DNA of 53,716 nucleotides, from positions 1-53,716 of the forward strand of contig JBLIRK010000018.1 of NCBI GenBank assembly GCA_048569615.1. Direction: 5' to 3'. This stretch comes from JAYEPK01 sp048569615 (lineage in GTDB: Archaea; Thermoplasmatota; Penumbrarchaeia; Penumbrarchaeales; Penumbrarchaeaceae). Position 1 is the stretch's first letter. Each line of letters begins with the position of its first letter. Position numbers and translations under genes: made by a program. Below the pieces are notes generated by a model. It saw only the letters and a program-made list of their open reading frames with translations, was not told the origin of the DNA and ran no database searches. Shown here piece by piece: positions 25,501 to 34,882 of the stretch.

Positions 25501-27294
25501 TCACCTCTCGCAGGGCTTCACGAGCAGCCCTCCTCTTATGTATATCTCCAGCTGGACTTCCGAGAAGTGCTCGGTCTTCATTTCCTTTCCCCTGGTCAAG
25601 TTCCTGATCCTCCCTGCGAGCACATCCACTTCCAGCTCGTCTCCATCTTCAAAGAATCCCTCCTCGGGACCGTACGTCAGGATCGGCATCCCCGAATTGA
25701 TGGCATTCCTCTCGTAGATGGCTCCGAAGGATTTCGCCAGGATCAAACTGACCCCCAGGGACCTGAAGCAGTCCACGGCCTGCTGCCTGGAGCTTCCTGC
25801 TCCGAAGTTCTTGCCAACGGCCACTATATCCCCTTCCTTCACCCTGGAGGCGAAATCCTCGTACCCCTGGAGATTGTCGAAGGCATACCTGCCCATCTCA
25901 CTTATATCGGTGATCGTCAGGTACCTGTTGTGGTATATCATATCGGTGTCTATGTTGTCCCGAGGTATGAACCATACCCTGCCTCTGAAGGTAGTTGGCT
26001 TTTCCACCTGCACATCCCTGCATTCAGCTACTGAAGCTTCCACCCTGGGAGCTGTGAAAACGGCGGGCTCTTCCGGTATCCCGTCCTTTGTCGTGATGAA
26101 GCCTGCGGCGGCCGAGGCCGCAACGGTCTCGGGGGAAGCAAGATAGACGCTACCCTTTCCCTGCTTCCCGGCGAAGTTGCGGTTCCCGCTGGATATGGTG
26201 ATCTCGCCCGGTCCGTTCTGTCCTATCTGACCTGCGGCGCATCCGGCGCAGCCGGCATTGCCCACGAGCGCCCCTGCATCCATCAGGGTCTTGATGATCC
26301 CCTCTTCCAGACACCTTTCCCAGACCTTCCTCGTGGAAGGGACCACTTTAAGGACAACGCCGGGAGCTACCTTCCTTCCCCTCAATACATCGGCCGCCGC
26401 CTTGATGTCCTCGTACCTGCCGTTGGTGCATGATCCTATGAAGGCGGAATCTATCTTCACGCCCTTCACCTCGGATACAGATACGACATCCTCGGGGTGC
26501 CCGGGTCTCGATATCATAGGTCCGACGCCCGAGATATCTATCTCCAGCTCCTTGTCATACCTGGCATCATCGTCGGGTCTCCAATCACTACCGTCCATTC
26601 CCAGCTCTTCGAGTACCTGGTCGGACGGCGGGAACAGAATTATGATCCCGCCCATCTCGGTGCACATGGACGCAATGGTTATCCTCCCCGACAGTCTCAG
26701 GTGATCAGCGTAACTCCCGCGGACCTCGGCCGCGTATCCCAGCAGTCCGTTGGCCCCGAGGACCTGGAGCATCCTGAGTGCAACGTCCTTGGGGGCGGCT
26801 TTTTCGAGAGGCATTCCCCTGAGCGTGATCCTTATGGACATCGGGAGCTTGAACCAGACCTTCCCCCTGGAGAATGCTGCGGCGATATCAACATCCCCCA
26901 TGCCCTGACCGAAGGCACCGACGGCTCCGAGTATGTTCGCATGTGAATCCGTGGAAACCAGAACACCTCCGGGTCCCACCAATCCTTCATCGATCGCAAT
27001 ATGGGTCCCGATGCCCATATCGATATCGAAGACCTTTATCCCTCGCTCCCTGGCGAAGAGCCTGCAGACATGCTGGTTGGCGGCATATTTCTGGTCTGAG
27101 CCTCCCGGATTGCAGTCGAAGGTGAAGAATGTCCTGCCGGCATCCTCGACCTCAAGGCCGTTATCCCTGAGGTTCTTGACGACGTTTGCTCCCCCGAAAT
27201 CCCTTGCGATGCGGGCGTCGACCTCCACATCGATGATGTCCCCGGGTTTTTCATTCCCCACCTTGAGGATCTTCTGAAGAAGGGTTCGTCCCAT
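25501..27294 (-). CDS. Fused aconitase-family hydro-lyase (large plus small domains)
   Basis: Of 597 residues, about 1-410 correspond to a LeuC-like domain and about 430-597 to a LeuD-like swivel domain, joined in one chain. Motifs include STDSHANILGAVGAFGQGMG, GSCTNGRYEDIKAAA, and NAGCAGC giving the two other cluster cysteines. The small-domain part shows NIDTDMIYHNRYLT and GKNFGAGSSRQQ. The short fused form is smaller than classical aconitase (about 750-900 residues) and resembles aconitase/IPMI-family proteins often annotated as aconitate hydratase in archaea and anaerobes. It could be the citric-acid-cycle aconitase, with the split enzyme doing amino acid synthesis, but this is inference. 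Confidence 0.88.
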   Translation of the reverse strand: MGRTLLQKILKVGNEKPGDIIDVEVDARIARDFGGANVVKNLRDNGLEVEDAGRTFFTFDCNPGGSDQKYAANQHVCRLFARERGIKVFDIDMGIGTHIAIDEGLVGPGGVLVSTDSHANILGAVGAFGQGMGDVDIAAAFSRGKVWFKLPMSIRITLRGMPLEKAAPKDVALRMLQVLGANGLLGYAAEVRGSYADHLRLSGRITIASMCTEMGGIIILFPPSDQVLEELGMDGSDWRPDDDARYDKELEIDISGVGPMISRPGHPEDVVSVSEVKGVKIDSAFIGSCTNGRYEDIKAAADVLRGRKVAPGVVLKVVPSTRKVWERCLEEGIIKTLMDAGALVGNAGCAGCAAGQIGQNGPGEITISSGNRNFAGKQGKGSVYLASPETVAASAAAGFITTKDGIPEEPAVFTAPRVEASVAECRDVQVEKPTTFRGRVWFIPRDNIDTDMIYHNRYLTITDISEMGRYAFDNLQGYEDFASRVKEGDIVAVGKNFGAGSSRQQAVDCFRSLGVSLILAKSFGAIYERNAINSGMPILTYGPEEGFFEDGDELEVDVLAGRIRNLTRGKEMKTEHFSEVQLEIYIRGGLLVKPCER

Positions 27295-27304
27295 ATACCC
27301 ACCT

Positions 27305-27880
27305 CTACTCGATCAGGCTCCCCTTGTCCTTGTAAACCAGAGGATTGAAGGTTGCGAAATCAGCCTGATGAATGAGTATCGTCTCTATGACCTGGGGGCG
27401 CCCCTCGCCTTCCTTTGCATGGCATGCGATGGTGTTAAGGTACTCGTCTCCGAACCCTGCCCGGGCCGCAAGGATCGTTCCGGATATGGGATGCCTGGCG
27501 CACATTCCGCTGCGGCTCTTGCGGAAGCCCCCGGCTCCGTCCGGTTCTATCTCCAGAAGTTTACCGACATCGTGGAGAAGACCGCCCGCAACCAGCCTGT
27601 CCATATCGATCTCGTAGGGCATCCTCTCGTAGGTCTCCATCTGGGCCAGGGCGAGACCGACCGCACCTTCCGTCACAGCGATCGTATGCTCGATGAAACC
27701 TATTCCGAAGGTGTTGGTGAGCAGGGTGAAGGGCATCTTCCTGAGGTCCTCGATGCTTTCCCAGCCTCCCTTGGAGCATCCTTCAACCCAGGTCTTTACT
27801 ACCTTTTCAGCCACGGACTTTTCCTTGATCATGTCGAGCTGAGGCCCGAACAGCGCTTCTATGTCCTTCTCTTGTATCAT
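27305..27880 (-). CDS. HD-domain phosphohydrolase
   Basis: This 191-residue protein has the metal ligands of the HD superfamily in order: EHTIAVTEGA, GLLHDVGK, RHPISG, ACHAKEGEG and HQADF. It should be a metal-dependent phosphohydrolase, possibly on a nucleotide, but the substrate cannot be read from sequence. ATG 27880 is chosen because AAGGAGG lies seven bases upstream; an open frame running 44 codons further up has no such site and would cover the promoter. It is the first gene of an operon with the two dehydratases (10 and 4 bases between genes), a link I cannot explain. Confidence 0.85.
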   Translation of the reverse strand: MIQEKDIEALFGPQLDMIKEKSVAEKVVKTWVEGCSKGGWESIEDLRKMPFTLLTNTFGIGFIEHTIAVTEGAVGLALAQMETYERMPYEIDMDRLVAGGLLHDVGKLLEIEPDGAGGFRKSRSGMCARHPISGTILAARAGFGDEYLNTIACHAKEGEGRPQVIETILIHQADFATFNPLVYKDKGSLIE

Positions 27881-27968
27881 GGATCCGCCTCCTTTCCTGA
27901 AAGCCGTCCGAACCCTTGAGCGCTCATCTACTTTATTAAGCCGGTGGGGAGGTTCTACCTCAAGCCCA

Positions 27969-27978
27969 AAAAACTTAT
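27969..27978 (-). promoter_or_regulatory. TATA-like box of HD-dehydratase operon
   Basis: The minus strand reads CTTATAAGTT, preceded by a purine-rich stretch. The start would fall near 27947, giving a leader of about 65 bases with AAGGAGG before the HD gene. Confidence 0.4.
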
Positions 27979-28046
27979 AAGACATGATTAACGCAAATGG
28001 AAAAAACCGCAAAATCCTTTTTTACCTATTCCTCATAATATGATCC

Positions 28047-28130
28047 GTGCCTGTGGCACAGACAGGCATTGAGTGCGTTATAAAAGCCCCTGGACCTTCA
28101 GGGGCAGGGTCCTCCCTCCGGGGAGGGCCC
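28047..28130 (+). ncRNA. Three-hairpin structured element, candidate small RNA or leader
   Basis: In the 302-base divergent gap between the HD operon and the carboxypeptidase gene, three stems follow one another. TGCCTGT (28048-28054) pairs with ACAGGCA (28062-28068). GCCCCTG (28086-28092) pairs with CAGGGGC (28099-28105). A 10-bp stem 28107-28116/28121-28130 has one G-U pair and a UCCG loop closed by C-G. A UNCG loop on the plus strand favours plus-strand transcription. It could also be a regulatory leader or terminator. The rest of the gap holds the two promoters. Confidence 0.4.
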
Positions 28131-28141
28131 GTCATTTCCTA

Positions 28142-28155
28142 TTTATAGAAAATAT
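28142..28155 (+). promoter_or_regulatory. TATA-like box of carboxypeptidase gene
   Basis: TTTATAGAAAATAT lies 28-40 bases before ATG 28183 with no Shine-Dalgarno sequence in between. A short or absent leader is likely; TTG 28174 is an alternative start. Confidence 0.45.
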
Positions 28156-28182
28156 AATGACCGTTGTGCATGATTGCCCTCC

Positions 28183-30753
28183 ATGGGGAGCCGGTACACG
28201 ACCTTCGTCACATCCGTCATGCTTCTGGCAGTGATCTTCCCCATGCTTCCACCGGGAGCTGAAGGACAGGAGGCCGGCAGCTGGTCCTACCACACATCGT
28301 ACGAGATATGCTCGCTCTCCGAGCAGTGGGCTTCCGATCACGGCGACACAGCCAGGTACACAACGGCAAGGGATCTTCTGGGAACCAGGGAGATACCCGG
28401 TGGAAGGGATATCCCCATCGTGATAATGGACCTCCTGCCCGAAGATGAGGATCCGTGGGCCCTTTTCATAGGTGCGCACCACGGCGACGAGCCGGATTCC
28501 GCCGAGGCGGTCCTGGCATTCTTGTACTACCTGCTCAACACGGAGGATGAAAGGACCGGAAGCATCCTTGGGGACCTGAACATAGTCCTGATGCCCGTCG
28601 TAAATCCCTTCGGCCTCGACACGGGAGAGAGGAACGACGAGAACGGGGAGGACCCCAACAGGGACTACCCTTTTGCTCCCGAAGGAATCACTTCATCCTC
28701 GGACGGCATACCGCTGACGACAGCGGGGGCCCAGGCGGTCCACTCCATATCGGAGATGTTCCCCTTCTCGATAGCCATCTCATTTCATACGGGATCCGAG
28801 GGAGTATTCACCCCCTGGGGAGCCGAGCAGGTATCCAACCTGACACCTGACCAGAACATGTTCAGGGACCTAGGGGCGGCTCTTTCCAGGGCTTCCGGAA
28901 CAGGGATGCAGTACGGTCCGGCCAATGATTTCGGGTCCCTCGGATATATCAGGGGAGCCTTCGACGATCATCTGTACGGCTCAGGGATCAAGAACGAGCT
29001 CCTGGACTCGCAGGACCACATGCTCCCATATTCTACCGCAACGGCGACCGTCGAGATGGTTGAGAGGAAGGGGCGATCCCCCTGGGGCCTAGGCTCGCTG
29101 GAGGGGGTGGAAACTGCAGGAGCTCCTGAAGATGGTACAGTTGCCATGGGGGTCCGTATGTGCCTTGCCGCCTGCGAGCTCGCATCCCCCACCATCTCCG
29201 GAAAGCCGCTCACGGATGGTTTCCGGGTATCCATCAGGGGGGCCGCTTCCATTTCGGATATCTCCGCATACTTGGAGGATAACGGAGCACCGGCCCCGCC
29301 CTCGTCATCATCGACGGTTATTCATCCTTTCCTCCCGGAGACCGAAATGACATTCAGATGGGACGAAGATTTATCTTCATCCAACCTCACATTCAGAACG
29401 AGGATCGACGAGGACTGGGGCGAGCCCGAAAAAGGGAGCGATCCGGTAACAGCCCCTGTATCCCTGCTCTCATCTTCCCGGCGGGGCAGGGGAGGAGAGC
29501 TGGAATGGCGCTTCTCCGTCCCCACGGAACCGGAAAGAGAAGAGGAGGAAGGGCCCGTCATAGAGATCCTAGACATCGAGCCGGGGGCGCAGGAGGCAGG
29601 GGGGGCCTCATCAGCCTCCATCAACATACCGGTTGATGTAGGGACGCCTATCGTAATGGTGATCACTGCGGTCGTTGAGGGAGAGGAAACGGCCACGGCC
29701 TTCTCCTCCAAGGATATTGAAACCGGCATTCACTCCTACGAGTTCCTCACACCCATAATAGAGGGTGAGGCAGCTATTACGGCAAACTTGACAACAGACA
29801 AGGGGAGCTTTCTTGCCCGCGGCGATATGCTGCTCTACCCACATGTTTACATAATGAACGTTCTCACGGAACCTCTGCACACCGGCGAGGACAGATACAA
29901 AGTGCTCATCGGAGTGGATGGAGGAAGGAGCGACACGACGATCTTTTACGGACTCTGCCGCTCGCTTTCGACTCCCTGGTCGGACCAGGGATGGTCCATG
30001 GGCCCGGTAGGGGTGGTATCGAGGGAATACGGACCCTACACACTGGAATTGGACATGTCGATGTACAGCGGGTCCCTATTCCTGCGCGTCTGCAATTTCC
30101 CCGGAGGCGTCGAGACCCACGCTGAATTCGAGCTCGAAACCTCATTCCACATCTCCGATATGCCCGTCAGGACCATCGACGATGAGCTGATCGTAGGACC
30201 AGGGCTCATCCTCATGGACCGCGACGGTCTGGAGGAGGTCCGGTCGGGCCCCTTGGTCCCATCTTTCAGGATCCAAAATGAGAGAACGGGATCGAACTCA
30301 ACCTACAGCATGGTCTGGACGACCATGAACAGCTTCACCGATGAGGAATGGGACCTCGTCCTGGATCAGGCGGCCATCCTCGGCGCCGATCCGTCGGACA
30401 TAACAGGGGCGTGGTGGTCCAGGCGTCCCGTTCCCTTGGAAGAGGGCACCTATAGGATAACCATCAATGTGACCGGGGAGCTGGCGCTTTCCGGTTCGGA
30501 TGGAGCCATCAAGGTCAGTATGGAGAAGGTCATCCAGGCGCCTCTTGTTGTGGGAGGCGATGAAGAAGAGGAGAAGAACAGACCCTTCCCATGGGCCCTT
30601 TTCCTTTTCGTTTTGCTGGTGGTCCTCCTTATCCTTGGACTGTCCATCCTGCGCAGGAACGCACATACAAGAACAAGGGAGGAGGGGAGACGGGAAGATC
30701 CAGGAAAAGCCCCGCCCTCCGGCAGGAGCGGAGCACGCTTACAATTCAAGTAG
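28183..30753 (+). CDS. Membrane-anchored M14-type zinc carboxypeptidase
   Basis: This 856-residue exported protein has a signal peptide (about 1-28) and an M14 metallocarboxypeptidase domain (about 40-330). Zinc ligands fit HxxE at H100-E103 (in AHHGDEP) and H202 (in ISFHTGSEG). The PNRDY motif supplies the substrate-binding Asn-Arg pair. Several beta-sandwich domains follow (about 340-780), then an acidic stretch, one membrane helix (about 800-823) and a basic tail of about 30 residues. It should trim C-terminal residues from peptides outside the cell. The ribulose-phosphate epimerase gene starts 26 bases downstream and may be co-transcribed. Confidence 0.82.
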   Translation: MGSRYTTFVTSVMLLAVIFPMLPPGAEGQEAGSWSYHTSYEICSLSEQWASDHGDTARYTTARDLLGTREIPGGRDIPIVIMDLLPEDEDPWALFIGAHHGDEPDSAEAVLAFLYYLLNTEDERTGSILGDLNIVLMPVVNPFGLDTGERNDENGEDPNRDYPFAPEGITSSSDGIPLTTAGAQAVHSISEMFPFSIAISFHTGSEGVFTPWGAEQVSNLTPDQNMFRDLGAALSRASGTGMQYGPANDFGSLGYIRGAFDDHLYGSGIKNELLDSQDHMLPYSTATATVEMVERKGRSPWGLGSLEGVETAGAPEDGTVAMGVRMCLAACELASPTISGKPLTDGFRVSIRGAASISDISAYLEDNGAPAPPSSSSTVIHPFLPETEMTFRWDEDLSSSNLTFRTRIDEDWGEPEKGSDPVTAPVSLLSSSRRGRGGELEWRFSVPTEPEREEEEGPVIEILDIEPGAQEAGGASSASINIPVDVGTPIVMVITAVVEGEETATAFSSKDIETGIHSYEFLTPIIEGEAAITANLTTDKGSFLARGDMLLYPHVYIMNVLTEPLHTGEDRYKVLIGVDGGRSDTTIFYGLCRSLSTPWSDQGWSMGPVGVVSREYGPYTLELDMSMYSGSLFLRVCNFPGGVETHAEFELETSFHISDMPVRTIDDELIVGPGLILMDRDGLEEVRSGPLVPSFRIQNERTGSNSTYSMVWTTMNSFTDEEWDLVLDQAAILGADPSDITGAWWSRRPVPLEEGTYRITINVTGELALSGSDGAIKVSMEKVIQAPLVVGGDEEEEKNRPFPWALFLFVLLVVLLILGLSILRRNAHTRTREEGRREDPGKAPPSGRSGARLQFK

Positions 30754-30779
30754 TACGTAGAAGTTGGAGGTAGGATAAC

Positions 30780-31460
30780 ATGGTCAGGCTCTCTCCTTCG
30801 ATACTCTCGGCGGACCCCTACTGCTTCGGGGAGGACATAAAAAGGGCCCTTTCCGCAGGTGCTGACATGGTCCATGTGGATGTCATGGACGGGCATTTCG
30901 TTCCGAACATCACCTACGGCATACCTCTTGTAAAGGGGCTCGGGAGGCATCTGGAAGCCGAAATGGACGTCCACCTGATGATCTCGGATCCTGACACCTA
31001 TGCCCCCATGTTCGCCGAAGCAGGTGCTGACACTGTCACTGTCCACGTGGAGGCATCGAAGCACCTGATCCGGACCCTTGCGGCCGTCAGTGAGGCCGGG
31101 GCAAAGGCAGGGGTTACTCTTAATCCCCATACACCCATCTCCTCCTTGAAATGGGTGCTGGAGCATTGTGACATGGTGCTTGTCATGAGCGTAAATCCCG
31201 GATATCCGGGACAATCCTTCATACCCTCCTCCCTGGACAGGATCGCGGAGCTCGGGTCCCTCATGGAGGAGATGGGGGCTGTGGTTCCGATCGAAGTGGA
31301 CGGAGGGATAGGTCCGGACAACGCGGCAGATGTCGTGGGCGCCGGAGCGGACATAATCGTTGCCGGTTCCGCGGTATTCACTGCCAACAACAGGGATATT
31401 GAGGGCAACATCAGAAGGATCAAGGAGGCCTTCAGGAAAGGTCTATCCCGTAGGTCCTGA
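30780..31460 (+). CDS. rpe: Ribulose-phosphate 3-epimerase
   Basis: This 226-residue TIM-barrel enzyme interconverts D-ribulose 5-phosphate and D-xylulose 5-phosphate. Family motifs are complete: LSPSILSAD at the start, VHVDVMDGHFVPN with metal-binding His and catalytic Asp, DVHLMI, VNPGYPGQSF, and EVDGGIGPDNA followed by GADIIVAGSAVF. GGAGG lies about a dozen bases before ATG. It is cytoplasmic and fits the non-oxidative pentose phosphate pathway. Its last 29 bases overlap the end of the convergent gene on the other strand. Confidence 0.96.
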   Translation: MVRLSPSILSADPYCFGEDIKRALSAGADMVHVDVMDGHFVPNITYGIPLVKGLGRHLEAEMDVHLMISDPDTYAPMFAEAGADTVTVHVEASKHLIRTLAAVSEAGAKAGVTLNPHTPISSLKWVLEHCDMVLVMSVNPGYPGQSFIPSSLDRIAELGSLMEEMGAVVPIEVDGGIGPDNAADVVGAGADIIVAGSAVFTANNRDIEGNIRRIKEAFRKGLSRRS

Positions 31461-33039
31461 AAAGAACGGTGCAGAGACCGCTTGCCTCAGTTGAGGAAAT
31501 AATCTCTCCCGTTGATCCGTCAACGACCACTATGTAGTAGGTCATGGGATCGGACCTGTCCTGAACGTGGGATACGAACAGCTCCCTGCCAGAAAGCCTC
31601 TCTACACCCATGGCCGAATGCATGAGTGATGAGAGCGCACCGGCGCCCGCGGAGCCTCTGATGATCAGCTCCAATGCATATGTCGAGGAATGCTCCTTTC
31701 CTACGAACATGCGGTCCGCGTAGGGAGAGGAACGGAGGGTGGTTTCCAGCTGTTCGAGGGTTATCAGGTCCGGTCTTTCCCTGCCGGGGGCCATGGTCGG
31801 ACAGTTCCCGACCTTTGTCAGCTCCATCACGCTTGTCCCCAGAGGTCCGACCTCAGGTGACACGTCAACCTCGAAGTACAGTCCGGTGGACGATCCGGGG
31901 GATGAAAGGGTTATGTTCCAGGTCCTCGTGGGTGCTCCCCTGGAATCGTTCCGGTGATAGGAGATCCTGCTGAGCGTCATATCTCCCGAGCCCCGGAGCG
32001 ATCTCCCGTCCACGTCCATTGCATGATCATATGCGTCCCTAGGGGATGACCAGAAACATGTGTCCCCCGATCCTTCATCGGGGAGGAAGCTCTCCCTTCC
32101 AAGGTCCGGCGACAGCTCACCCGCCATGAGTTCCGGGTCCCACCATCGAAGCTTTTGACCCCCGCCGTTGTAATGGTCAAGGAGCGACTCACTTATCCGG
32201 AGGTCCGCATCGAGCATGCCGTCCTCGGATTCGAGGTTGCCCGAGAGGTGCAGGGTGATCGATCCCGGATGCGGGACGTTTTCGGTCAGCGATATCAGGC
32301 ATTCCAGCATGAAGCCCTTATCGAGCTGGGAGACTATGGAAAGTTCGACCCTTGCCATCCCGTCAATTTCCAGGTAGGAAATGACCTCCCAATCGAAGGC
32401 CGCCCTCTGGGAGCTCACTCCGAGCTCCTCCAGGTCCAGTCCGAGAAGGAAGCTTCCCGAGGATGATGAGTTCAGGGCTTTGCATTCCTGCCTAAGCGTC
32501 TCCCAGAGAACATCGCCCCAGTACGCCCGGGGAGCCTTGAGGTCTACAATGATATGGGAGCTCTGTACTGGGCCTCCGATGGTCGCAGATGAGGAAAGCG
32601 TGGTCTCCCTTCTCTCCAGCCAGTTTCCCATGGCCAGGTCCCTGAAGATCGTCCTGGACCTCTCGATATCGCCGTGGAGCTGGAGCTTGGTCTCGTCATC
32701 TGCCGTGTAGACTGCATCGAACGTCCCGGACAGCTCGAGGAGCCTGACCCCCTCATCCAGCGATCTTGTGACTGTCCCAGACTGATCGTAGGAGGCCGAT
32801 TCACCTCCTCCATCCTGCCCTTCACCGTCTATTCGGAGGGACATGTTGTAGGAAGTGATGTAGATATCCCCTGCGGCGGAAGGAGCAATCTCCATCGATG
32901 CCTCCCCGCCGAAGGAGTCACTGAAAAGGTTCCTACCGCTCTCCAGCACCCCGGGTATGCCGTTGTACCAGATTCCTGCTCCGACGTTTATGGTGATGGC
33001 GGCTGCAAGGAGCACATAGACGGACCTCTTCAGCAACAT
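31432..33039 (-). CDS. Exported protein of unknown function, possible paralogue of its upstream neighbour
   Basis: This 535-residue protein has one N-terminal hydrophobic segment (about 7-25) serving as signal peptide or anchor. I cannot name the rest, which is rich in beta-strand patterns. The C-terminus has YYIVVVDGSTGEIISS, similar to PepSY-like endings, and the neighbour ends in a comparable VDANTGQLLYTN. Both also share an early region of alternating strands and a Glu/Asp-rich centre. ATG 33039 is chosen because AAGGAAGG precedes it; a longer frame would run into the upstream gene. The gap to that gene is 16 bases, so they are probably one operon. Its 3' end overlaps the convergent rpe gene. 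Confidence 0.7.
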   Translation of the reverse strand: MLLKRSVYVLLAAAITINVGAGIWYNGIPGVLESGRNLFSDSFGGEASMEIAPSAAGDIYITSYNMSLRIDGEGQDGGGESASYDQSGTVTRSLDEGVRLLELSGTFDAVYTADDETKLQLHGDIERSRTIFRDLAMGNWLERRETTLSSSATIGGPVQSSHIIVDLKAPRAYWGDVLWETLRQECKALNSSSSGSFLLGLDLEELGVSSQRAAFDWEVISYLEIDGMARVELSIVSQLDKGFMLECLISLTENVPHPGSITLHLSGNLESEDGMLDADLRISESLLDHYNGGGQKLRWWDPELMAGELSPDLGRESFLPDEGSGDTCFWSSPRDAYDHAMDVDGRSLRGSGDMTLSRISYHRNDSRGAPTRTWNITLSSPGSSTGLYFEVDVSPEVGPLGTSVMELTKVGNCPTMAPGRERPDLITLEQLETTLRSSPYADRMFVGKEHSSTYALELIIRGSAGAGALSSLMHSAMGVERLSGRELFVSHVQDRSDPMTYYIVVVDGSTGEIISSTEASGLCTVLFRTYGIDLS

Positions 33040-33055
33040 CCTACCTTCCTTTTCG

Positions 33056-34882
33056 TTATCCGAAGAATTGGGCAAGTGCGGATCCCTCGATGGAATTCGT
33101 ATATAGCAGCTGCCCAGTGTTTGCGTCCACCGCCGCACCGAAGGTGGTGCCGGAGTTCCATACTGTATCAGATTTTATCCCCATCGCGTTATCTGCCGAC
33201 GGGGTCTGGATACCGGTGAGCTGTGATATCAGGAGAAGCCCCTGATTGTTCTCCTGGTTCACTCCGACCACACCGAAGTAGAAGACAGTGTCTTCGCTCA
33301 GCTTGTTGTTGACGAAGGCTTCCCTCTTGGCATCGTCATCGGTCCTTAGGATCTTCTCGGCGTGGGTCAGCGTAAGTATCTTGCTGTTCAGGTCCAGATT
33401 GTCCTCCATTATCCCTCCGTCCCATCCGGTCCTCCTCCTTCCGTGGTAGTCATCCCCTTCGTCCTTCTCGATGAAGATCTCCGAACCCTCATCGGTGCTG
33501 ATCCTGGTTACAAGTATGCGATACCTCCACTCCGGCCATTCGTCATTCTCCTCCCAGTATTCTATGAGCTCGTCCCTGTCGAAAACATAGCTGAAAGTGA
33601 TGTTCCACCGATTCACGGTACCCTTGGATTCAAGCAGGGAGGAATCCGATGAGGTGTTCCATGTGGATTCCTCCACAAGTACAAGTCCCCTGGATTCATA
33701 TTCGAGAAGGAAATTCCTGAGGTCAGGGGAGTTCTCCTTGGCATAGTCGACAGCATTGTTCAATGTCAACCCGTTGAAGGAGGACCTATCAAGGTCGGAT
33801 CCGTCCTGGGGTCCGTAAGCCGGCCTCTCGAACTCACCTGCGGGGTGGAGGTCGACATATTCGGAATGGCCCGTCGGATCTCCCCACGGGATGTCCTTGT
33901 CGCCCCTTACGACCGATCCCGCATCCTCCTTTATCTGCTGCCATGTCTCCAATATGATGTAGAATTTCTCCTCATCGCCCTCGAAACTCGAATTGGTCCT
34001 GGTATGGCCCTTGATGGGAAAGGGATAGTCGCTTGTTACGTAGAAATCCCTCTCGAAATAGAGGAAACGGAACAGGTCTGCGGTGACGTTGACCTTAAGG
34101 GCGTCATAATCCGCGACCTTGTAGGCCCCGACAACGGACCAGTTGTAATACAGGTCCTGGCCCCAGATGGGCTCCCCGAGGAATGTACCCGTTGACTGAA
34201 GCGATAAAGTCTGTCCTCTGGCATATATGGCATCATCAAGGGAGACGAGAGGGTCTTCCCTTGGATCGGGGAATGTCTTTAGGTTGGCATTGTACGTAAG
34301 GTCATCGAGTCCCCCGAGGTCCGGATTGTCCCTGCGGTCCTGGTCGCTCAGCAGGCTTGAAAGACCCTCTATCGTGATCGAGCCGGTGTTCAGCGCCTTG
34401 ATGGTATGTTTATCGAAGATATTGGTGAATTCGGATCTCTTCAGGTCCAGCCTTCCGTCGATCTGGGCTGGGTCCCTGTCCGAACCCTCCACTCTGACCT
34501 CGAAATTTGCAGCGGTCTCCAGCGAGACCTTTATGCTCCTGTGTGACTGGAGGAAGCCGTCGTAGGCATCCACGGGCTCATCGAGGAATTGAAGCAAGGT
34601 GCCGTCACCCCTGAAGGTGTACTTCCCGTATTCTCCGGATGTCTTGTTCTCCCAATAGAGCTCGGCAAAAAGCCTGTAGTCGTACAGGGCCCTGTCGCCG
34701 ATCTTCATTTCCGGGACAGTCACGGTGGTTATGTCCGATGTTATCTCATCGCCCTGATCCCCTTTCCCATCGCCGTCCCCCGTGCCGTTCCCTTCCTCCT
34801 GGGTTACAGGGGGATAGAGGGCGAAGTAGCCTGCATTAAGCAGCAGCGCGGTGATTGCAAGGGTGAGAGCTAGCTTTCGCAT
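33056..34882 (-). CDS. Exported protein of unknown function, first gene of pair
   Basis: At 608 residues it has an N-terminal hydrophobic segment (about 4-22), a Gly/Asp-rich linker (about 30-48), and a long beta-rich extracellular region. The C-terminal 110 residues (LTHAEKIL... ending VDANTGQLLYTN) resemble a PepSY-like module. No enzymatic motif is visible. It precedes a smaller similar protein by 16 bases. The start context is GCAGGTGCAAAAAG, a weak ribosome binding site. A minus-strand AT-rich box near 34955-34965 may be the promoter. Membrane attachment on the outer face is inferred from the N-terminal helix. Confidence 0.7.
   Translation of the reverse strand: MRKLALTLAITALLLNAGYFALYPPVTQEEGNGTGDGDGKGDQGDEITSDITTVTVPEMKIGDRALYDYRLFAELYWENKTSGEYGKYTFRGDGTLLQFLDEPVDAYDGFLQSHRSIKVSLETAANFEVRVEGSDRDPAQIDGRLDLKRSEFTNIFDKHTIKALNTGSITIEGLSSLLSDQDRRDNPDLGGLDDLTYNANLKTFPDPREDPLVSLDDAIYARGQTLSLQSTGTFLGEPIWGQDLYYNWSVVGAYKVADYDALKVNVTADLFRFLYFERDFYVTSDYPFPIKGHTRTNSSFEGDEEKFYIILETWQQIKEDAGSVVRGDKDIPWGDPTGHSEYVDLHPAGEFERPAYGPQDGSDLDRSSFNGLTLNNAVDYAKENSPDLRNFLLEYESRGLVLVEESTWNTSSDSSLLESKGTVNRWNITFSYVFDRDELIEYWEENDEWPEWRYRILVTRISTDEGSEIFIEKDEGDDYHGRRRTGWDGGIMEDNLDLNSKILTLTHAEKILRTDDDAKREAFVNNKLSEDTVFYFGVVGVNQENNQGLLLISQLTGIQTPSADNAMGIKSDTVWNSGTTFGAAVDANTGQLLYTNSIEGSALAQFFG

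Noticed and set aside
33040..33138. N-terminal extension of the 535-residue exported protein
   Set aside because: It would overlap the upstream gene and hide the signal peptide; AAGGAAGG supports the internal ATG.
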